A stretch of 64,000 nt of DNA, taken from contig JAFLBS010000008.1 in NCBI GenBank assembly GCA_017303755.1, positions 84,935-148,934 of the forward strand, given 5' to 3'. How positions within the stretch are numbered: position 1 is the first letter of the stretch; each line of letters opens with the position of its first letter. Made by a program: the position numbers and the translations under genes. Below are positions 58,536-64,000 of this stretch, in pieces. The notes beneath the pieces were generated by a model. It saw nothing but the letters and a program-made list of their open reading frames with translations, had not been told where the DNA came from and made no database searches. This stretch comes from Flavobacteriales bacterium (GTDB taxonomy: Bacteria; Bacteroidota; Bacteroidia; Flavobacteriales; Flavobacteriaceae).

Positions 58536-60302
58536 TTATTTACTTGCCTTAATCCAATTGGTTACTTTTTTCTCAAGCAAAGCCAATGGCATTACGCCTG
58601 ATTCGAGAACAATTTGATGGTATTTTTTGATGTCGAATTTTGAACCCAATTCGGTTTCGGCTTTTTTACGTAACTCTAATATTTTTAATTGCCCAATTTT
58701 ATACGATAACGCCTGACCTGGAATCGCCATATAGCGTTCTACTTCTTGAACAATTACTGATTCGTTTTCGGCCAAATTATTCATTCCGTATTCAATCGCT
58801 TGCTCGCGTGACCAACCTTTGTTGTGCATTCCAGTATCGACAACCAAGCGTACTGCGCGCAACATTTCATTGCCTAACATTCCGAAATATTGATATGGAT
58901 CTTTATATAAACCCAATTCTTTTCCTAAACTTTCGGTGTACAATGCCCAACCTTCACCATAAGCTCCAAACCAATTGAATTTTCTAAAATCGGGTAATAA
59001 GGCATTTTCTTGTTGCAACGAAATTTGAAAATGATGACCCGGAATGGCTTCGTGTAAAAACAAATCTTCGTCGCCGTAATAATTATAATTGTTTACATCG
59101 GGAATTGGAACGTAAAAAATTCCTGGGCGTGAACCATCGGCTGCGCCTTGAACGTATTCGGCACTTGCTGTTTTTTCACGAAACGCCTCGGTACGACGAA
59201 TTTCGAATTTAGTTTTCGGCTGTAACGAGAAGAATTTGTCTACGTTGGGTTTGATGATTTCATACACGCGTTCAAAATTGGCAATTACTTCTTCTGGTTT
59301 TTTGAACGGTTTGAGCTCTTTGCTGTTGCGAATATGGTCGAAAAATTCAACAATGGTTCCTTTAAAACCAACTTGAGCTTTTACTTTTTCCATTTCGGCT
59401 TTCAAACGTGCGACTTCTTTTAAACCTAGTTCGTGAATTTCTTCAGGCGTCATTTCAGTCGTTGTCCATTGTTTTACATAGGTTTTGTATAAGTCATTTC
59501 CGCCAGGTAAAGCTCCGATTCCGCTCGTTTTTCTTGATGCAGGTAAATATTCCGTTTTTAGGAAAGCCGACATTTTTTGAAACTGTGGAACCAATTTGGT
59601 ATTGATAATTGAGGCGTATTCTTTGGTGAATTGCTCCTTTTGTTGAGCAGAAAACGATTCAGGAAATTTTTTGATGGAAGAATAAAAAAGATTGTCTTCT
59701 ACTTTTGGAGTCACCATATCGTCAAATTGCGGAATCACTTTTTGGGTCAACACTTCGGGTAAAACAACGCCTTTTTTAATTCCTTTTTTCATGTAAACAA
59801 TGGCAGAATCGATCCAAACCGAGTACAATTCCATTCTCTTTTGGAAATTTGTATAATCTTTCTCCGTTTTGAAAGGTTGAGCACTTTCGGCACTACCAAA
59901 TTGCGCCATAGTCAAATGCGTTCCCCAGAATTGTTGAATTGGAGTTAAGTTGGCGTTTTGTTTGAGTAAATCTTTGCCTACTTCAACTTCCCATTTGATG
60001 ATGTCGTAGCTGTTTTTTTCTTCGTCGGATAAGGATTCGAAATCCACTTTTTCGAGTTGAGCAGCATAATTATCAAAGAACTCTCCTTGTTTTTTTCGGT
60101 ACGAATCGGTCATTTCGAACTGCAGTTGGTCGTTGTAGTCGTTTTGACCATTTTGTGTCGCATCCAATGGATTGAGTGCGTTTTTTTCTTTGAAATAGGT
60201 TTCAGTTAGTTGTTTAAAATCGACTGTTGCATCGTTTGATTTACAATTAATCATTATTACAGAAAGCAAAAAAAGGGAAGTGATTACTTTGATGTTTCTC
60301 AT
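58536..60302 (-). CDS. DUF885 family lipoprotein, putative metallopeptidase
   Basis: Protein of 588 residues. The signal MRNIKVITSLFLLSVIMINC carries a lipobox before Cys20, so it is a lipoprotein. DUF885 proteins share a zinc-peptidase-like motif; here LFLHEAIPGHHFQ near residue 410 (H-E-x-x-x-x-H-H). YMAIPGQALSYKIGQLKILELRKKAE near the end is the other conserved block. Substrate unknown. Length is normal. Confidence 0.9.
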   Translation of the reverse strand: MRNIKVITSLFLLSVIMINCKSNDATVDFKQLTETYFKEKNALNPLDATQNGQNDYNDQLQFEMTDSYRKKQGEFFDNYAAQLEKVDFESLSDEEKNSYDIIKWEVEVGKDLLKQNANLTPIQQFWGTHLTMAQFGSAESAQPFKTEKDYTNFQKRMELYSVWIDSAIVYMKKGIKKGVVLPEVLTQKVIPQFDDMVTPKVEDNLFYSSIKKFPESFSAQQKEQFTKEYASIINTKLVPQFQKMSAFLKTEYLPASRKTSGIGALPGGNDLYKTYVKQWTTTEMTPEEIHELGLKEVARLKAEMEKVKAQVGFKGTIVEFFDHIRNSKELKPFKKPEEVIANFERVYEIIKPNVDKFFSLQPKTKFEIRRTEAFREKTASAEYVQGAADGSRPGIFYVPIPDVNNYNYYGDEDLFLHEAIPGHHFQISLQQENALLPDFRKFNWFGAYGEGWALYTESLGKELGLYKDPYQYFGMLGNEMLRAVRLVVDTGMHNKGWSREQAIEYGMNNLAENESVIVQEVERYMAIPGQALSYKIGQLKILELRKKAETELGSKFDIKKYHQIVLESGVMPLALLEKKVTNWIKASK

Positions 60303-60345
60303 GTTGGTTTAGTTTGATTATAAATTTTGCATGTATTCAATTCGT

Positions 60346-60485
60346 TTATTATCTAGCCCCGATTGAAGCTAATATCCTTTTTTGTTAAAGAAAAACCCAT
60401 AGACAGCACACAGGGCGACAAAACAAAAAAGATAGTGCGAAAAGCGGGAAAATGGAAGGCAAGAAAGCCCAAGCTATTCGCTCCT
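60346..60485 (-). repeat. Dispersed intergenic repeat, copy 2 (inverted)
   Basis: Reverse complement begins GCGAATAGCTTGGGCTTTCTTGCC and ends with GCTTCAATCGGGGCTAGAT, matching both ends of 57356-57443 with a longer middle. Confidence 0.6.
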
Positions 60486-60490
60486 GAAAA

Positions 60491-61387
60491 TTACGCATTC
60501 AACGCTTCGACTACAATTTCGTTGTCATGAAGCATATTTTTAAGCATGTTTTCGATGCCGTTTTTGAGTGTAAATGTGGATGATGGACAACCGTTGCACG
60601 AACCTTGTAAAATTACTTTCACATTTTTGGTTTTTTCGTCGTAGGAGTCAAATAAAATATTCCCACCATCGGCTGCAACAGCTGGTTTTACATATTCTTC
60701 GAGTATGTTGATGATTTGTTGCGATGTCGTGTCGAGGTTATTGAAATTGGCAATTTGTTGTTTTTCTTGGTTGGGATTTTCAACGATTAGACTTTCGTCA
60801 ACCACAGTTCCGCCGTTTTCTATGAATTGTTTGATGAAGGTGCGAAGTTCAAGAGTAATTTCGTCCCAAGTAGCAATTTCGTATCGAGTGATGGTAATGT
60901 AGTTTTCGTCGATAAAAATTTCTTTCACAAAAGGAAATTTAAAAAGCTCCTTAGCCAGCGGAGATGCTGCGGTTTCATCGATGTTTTTACACTCGATTGC
61001 CTTTTTGGTGACCATTCTACTCACAACAAATTTTAGGGTAAAAGGGTTTGGAGTTGTCTCACTATAGACCGTGATCGGTATTTTTTTCACAAAGGATTGC
61101 TCTTCAATGATTATTTTTCCGCCATCGGCGATGAAATCTGAGATTTGTTGAGCGACTTCGTCTTTAACATCCGACCATTCAACGATGCTGAATCGTTCGA
61201 TTGCAATAAAATTTCCTGAAATGTAAACGGTTTTTACAAAAGGTAAGTAAAACAGTTTTTGGGCCAAAGGCGAGTTTTTAGTTTCGTCAATATTTTTGAA
61301 TTCGTAGTTCTGATTTTTTGTTATAAAATCTTGAAATTCAAATTTAATAATAGCTGGATTTTGGGTTTCTTTTATGGTGATTTGCAT
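60491..61387 (-). CDS. NifU/Nfu family Fe-S cluster protein with doubled N-domain
   Basis: Protein of 298 residues. Two tandem Nfu N-terminal domains (about 1-95 TQNPAIIKFEFQDFI ... DETKNSPLAQKLFYLPFVKTVYISGNFIAIER, and 110-200 TPNPFTLKFVVSRMV ... DETAASPLAKELFKFPFVKEIFIDENYITITR) precede the C-terminal NifU-type domain (EEYVKPAVAADGGNILFDSY ... LQGSCNGCPSSTFTLKNGIENML) with the C-x-x-C that holds a shared 4Fe-4S cluster. Role: scaffold or carrier of Fe-S clusters. The doubled N-domain is the form usual in Flavobacteriia. Confidence 0.93.
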   Translation of the reverse strand: MQITIKETQNPAIIKFEFQDFITKNQNYEFKNIDETKNSPLAQKLFYLPFVKTVYISGNFIAIERFSIVEWSDVKDEVAQQISDFIADGGKIIIEEQSFVKKIPITVYSETTPNPFTLKFVVSRMVTKKAIECKNIDETAASPLAKELFKFPFVKEIFIDENYITITRYEIATWDEITLELRTFIKQFIENGGTVVDESLIVENPNQEKQQIANFNNLDTTSQQIINILEEYVKPAVAADGGNILFDSYDEKTKNVKVILQGSCNGCPSSTFTLKNGIENMLKNMLHDNEIVVEALNA

Positions 61388-61408
61388 GATTTGTGTCGTA
61401 ATTTTTTA

Positions 61409-61416
61409 CAAATTTA
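61409..61416 (-). promoter_or_regulatory. -7 element TAAATTTG of the Nfu gene (minus strand)
   Basis: Exact TAnnTTTG 22 bases before ATG 61387; no -33 match. Confidence 0.45.
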
Positions 61417-61440
61417 ACAAAGTTATTTTCGAGTAATGAT

Positions 61441-61448
61441 TATATTTG
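61441..61448 (+). promoter_or_regulatory. -7 element TATATTTG
   Basis: Exact TAnnTTTG, identical to the tRNA promoters' element, 88 bases before ATG 61537; no -33 TTG at the right distance. Confidence 0.5.
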
Positions 61449-61536
61449 GGCTTTTTAAACAATTAATTAACATTTAGTTGTCTTAAAATAGGTCTAAATA
61501 TCCAAACAAGATCAACCAAAACAACCAGAATACGCT

Positions 61537-64000
61537 ATGAAAAAAATTACCCTTTCTTTATTGTTAACATTGTGTTCGTTTTATGGTTACACACAAGCCA
61601 TAACTACTAGCACAACCAATTACACAGTTCCCCAATTAGTTACAGATGTTTTATTTGGATCAGGTGTTGGAGGTGGAGCATGTGCAGGAACCATTTCAAA
61701 TATTACTTGGACATCTTGTGGTAACAATGGTATCGGATCGTTTACTAATACCAATCCGAATTTCCCTTTACAATCAGGAGTTGTTCTTGTTTCTGGGAAT
61801 GTTTCTGCAACTCCAGGGCCAAATAATACAATTCAAAGTAATGGAAATTGTGGAGGTGATCAAGAATTGTTTGATTACATTCAAGACTTAGGCATTGATC
61901 CTAATTTATTTGATTACAATGATGCTGCAATTTTGGAATTTGATTTTGTGCCATTGACTAATACAATGAGTTTTGATTTCCTTTTTGCATCCGAAGAATA
62001 TGGTACATTTCAGTGTGATTTTTCCGATGCATTTGCATTTTTCTTAACGAATACTACTGCAGGAACTCCTACAACAAACTTAGCATTAATCCCAAACACA
62101 ACTATTCCAGTTTCGGTTATTACCATTAGAAACACCTTGCATAATATTGCTTGCCTTTCTGCAAATCCATTGTTTTTTGATAAATTTTATCAATTGCCAA
62201 CAGGTTTAAATCCTAATATAGCCCCAATCAATTTTAATGGTCATACAGTAAAAATGACAGCATCTTCAAATGTTGTTCCAAACGATACATACCATATTAA
62301 ATTAGTAGTCGCTGATAGAAATGACAGTGCTTTAGATTCAGCGGTTTTCTTAGGTGGAGGAAGTTTTAATATTGGTCAGGCAAATATTTCGGGAGCGGCA
62401 GGCACAGGGTTTGAAGCCTTAACCGATTTTACATTGGCTAATGGTGCGGCATTGTGTTTTCAATCGTGTCGTGAAGTAAGAGCAGGAACAGCTCCAATTC
62501 CGGGAGTAACTTACCAATGGACTTTGGGAGGTAACCCAATTCCAGGAGCAACTAATTTCAACTACAGTGTTTGCGCACCAGGAACATATGGTATTATAAT
62601 TACTTTTCCTTCAGGATGTATTCAAGAAGATTCTATGGAAGTTGAATTTTTGCCAGCAATGCCTGTTGCCGATCCTGTTGACTTGTATAGTGGTAGTACT
62701 CTTTTTGATTTAACATTGAATTCTCCAACAATTTTGAACGGACAAAGTGCGTCTGATTATATTTTGAATTACCACCTTACTTTGCAAGATGCAATTGATG
62801 TTGCCAATATTATTCCTAATCCAGCATCGTATATTGGTTTTGATGGGCAAGAGATTTTTGTTTCCATCCAAGATGATGCCTCAGGAACTGATTGTAGAGA
62901 AACTAGATCTTTTATTTTGCATATAGTTGAGCCAGGAGCAGTAACGCCACCAGATTTGGTTTTGTGTGATGATGTCTCAAATGACGGTACCGAAATTTTT
63001 AATTTGGTACAACAAACACCTATTATACTTGGTTCAAATATTGCTACAGATTATATAATCACATATCATATTTCACAATTTGATGCTGATAATGATTTGA
63101 ATCCGATTGCTAATCCAGCTGCATATCCTAACACTTCTAATCCACAAATCATATATGTTAGAATGGAAGAGGTTGGAAATTCTACAGCCTTCGATTCTGT
63201 TTTCTTTCAATTAATTGTTAATCTATATCCAATAGCAGGTTCAGATGGAGCAATAACTGTTTGTGAAACGAGTACTACAGCGATTGATTTATTTAGTTTA
63301 ATAACTGGAGAGCAATCAGGCGGAGTATGGGTAAGAGATAATGGAACTGGAGGAACATTTAACGCAGTAGCAGGAACTTTTACGCCCGCATTGGGAGCTA
63401 CTTCGAGTACGTTCACATATACTGTGACTGGTGTAGCGCCATGTACTTTTGATGAGAGCTCGGTTACCATTACTATTAATTCTCAACCAAATGCTGGTTC
63501 AAATGGTTTGACAACTGTTTGTGAAACAGATTCAACGGTTATTGACTTGTTCAGTTTGATTACGGGAGAGCAAGCAGGTGGAGTTTGGGTAAGAAGTTCA
63601 GGGACAGGTGGTTCGTTTATTGCAGCTGCAGGAACTTTTACGCCAGCAATAGGTGCAACCAACAGTACGTTTACCTATACAATAAATGGAGTAGCGCCAT
63701 GTTCAAATTCATTAAGTGTTGCTACAGTCAATATTAATGCTCAGACGAGTGCAGGTTCAAACGGTACAACTACAGTTTGTGAGACAAGCACAGTGGTTAT
63801 TGACTTATTCAGTTTAATCACAGGCGAACAAGCAGGCGGAGTATGGGTAAGAAGTACAGGAACAGGCGGGACTTTTAGTGCAGCTGCAGGAACATTCATT
63901 CCAGCAGTTGGAGCAACCAACAGTACTTTTACCTATTCATTAACAGCAACAGCACCTTGTTTAAATTCATCGAGTGTTGCTACAGTCAATATAAATCCTC
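61537..64000 (+). CDS. Large secreted repeat protein with choice-of-anchor L-like domain, 3' partial
   Basis: The frame opens at ATG 61537 and stays open to the right edge (821 codons visible). Signal peptide MKKITLSLLLTLCSFYGYTQ. Residues about 25-290 fit the choice-of-anchor L domain: VPQLVTDVLFGSGVGGGACAG, FPLQSGVVLVSGNV, EFDFVPLTNTMSFDFLFASEEYGTFQC and HIKLVVADRNDSALDSAVFLGGGSF. PKD/Ig-like segments follow, then from 63235 units of 86 residues (258 bp) starting AGSxGxxTVCETxxxxIDLFSLITGEQxGGVWVR; three are visible. A T9SS sorting domain is expected at the unseen C-terminus. Inference: giant surface adhesin or gliding-linked protein. Confidence 0.85.
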   Translation, partial: MKKITLSLLLTLCSFYGYTQAITTSTTNYTVPQLVTDVLFGSGVGGGACAGTISNITWTSCGNNGIGSFTNTNPNFPLQSGVVLVSGNVSATPGPNNTIQSNGNCGGDQELFDYIQDLGIDPNLFDYNDAAILEFDFVPLTNTMSFDFLFASEEYGTFQCDFSDAFAFFLTNTTAGTPTTNLALIPNTTIPVSVITIRNTLHNIACLSANPLFFDKFYQLPTGLNPNIAPINFNGHTVKMTASSNVVPNDTYHIKLVVADRNDSALDSAVFLGGGSFNIGQANISGAAGTGFEALTDFTLANGAALCFQSCREVRAGTAPIPGVTYQWTLGGNPIPGATNFNYSVCAPGTYGIIITFPSGCIQEDSMEVEFLPAMPVADPVDLYSGSTLFDLTLNSPTILNGQSASDYILNYHLTLQDAIDVANIIPNPASYIGFDGQEIFVSIQDDASGTDCRETRSFILHIVEPGAVTPPDLVLCDDVSNDGTEIFNLVQQTPIILGSNIATDYIITYHISQFDADNDLNPIANPAAYPNTSNPQIIYVRMEEVGNSTAFDSVFFQLIVNLYPIAGSDGAITVCETSTTAIDLFSLITGEQSGGVWVRDNGTGGTFNAVAGTFTPALGATSSTFTYTVTGVAPCTFDESSVTITINSQPNAGSNGLTTVCETDSTVIDLFSLITGEQAGGVWVRSSGTGGSFIAAAGTFTPAIGATNSTFTYTINGVAPCSNSLSVATVNINAQTSAGSNGTTTVCETSTVVIDLFSLITGEQAGGVWVRSTGTGGTFSAAAGTFIPAVGATNSTFTYSLTATAPCLNSSSVATVNINP
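63235..64000 (+). repeat. 258-bp tandem coding repeats
   Basis: Units begin at 63235, 63493 and 63751, each 258 bp (86 codons), highly alike. The third reaches the window edge. Confidence 0.85.

Overview
The window is AT-rich DNA from a member of the Bacteroidota, most likely a Flavobacterium or close relative. The evidence is several secreted proteins with type IX secretion (T9SS) type A sorting domains, perfect matches to the Bacteroidota promoter (TTG, 17-23 bases, TAnnTTTG) in front of both tRNA genes, and family-typical genes (DUF58, DUF4407, DUF885, M20 dipeptidase, Nfu with doubled N-domain). Species was not determined.

Left chromosomal part (1-26353): a YadA-head-like repeat protein with an S74 autocleavage tail (cut by the left edge), a DUF58 protein, tRNA-Asp, two large paralogous T9SS-secreted proteins, a DUF456 membrane protein, two small exported proteins, a GT2 glycosyltransferase, a UPF0104-type membrane protein with a duplicated 3' end, ruvC, hemW, a cyclase-family hydrolase, a GNAT, a YjbR protein, a PH/SHOCT protein, an SQR-like flavoprotein, DUF4407, an LRR-T9SS protein and an M20 peptidase. 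It ends at tRNA-Leu(TAG).

Central accessory part (26354-57264): two integrative elements sit in tandem in the 3' end of tRNA-Leu. A 32-bp copy of the tRNA 3' end recurs at 57233-57264, and its last 14 bases also recur at 49731-49744. Each element has its own tyrosine integrase at its right end and its own pair of 11-bp-spaced arm-type direct repeats just inside both ends. Element A (about 23.4 kb) has the backbone integrase, 271-aa protein, HTH, 115-aa protein, VapE. Element B (about 7.5 kb) has integrase, 262-aa protein, HTH, PolA-like protein. No relaxase or conjugation genes are visible, so both look like satellite-type elements. Cargo of A: a tightly coupled three-gene operon (HD dGTPase-like; nucleotidyltransferase fused to an N6-adenine methyltransferase; separate PD-(D/E)xK nuclease), which is the best candidate for an undescribed anti-phage system; a duplicated module with a GCGTGAA minisatellite and a 61-aa ORF; remnants of an older cytosine-methyltransferase/regulator pair; a 28-aa hydrophobic peptide; and an RHS toxin cassette with a T9SS partner, a WHH-type nuclease tip and a probable immunity protein. 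Cargo of B: a beta-helix protein with C-terminal membrane segments, a two-gene operon of unknown function and a 108-bp palindrome between them.

Right chromosomal part (57265-64000): the original tRNA-Leu terminator, a membrane-anchored hypothetical protein, a DUF885 lipoprotein, an Nfu-type Fe-S protein, and the start of a very large secreted protein with a choice-of-anchor L-like domain and 86-residue repeats that runs off the right edge.
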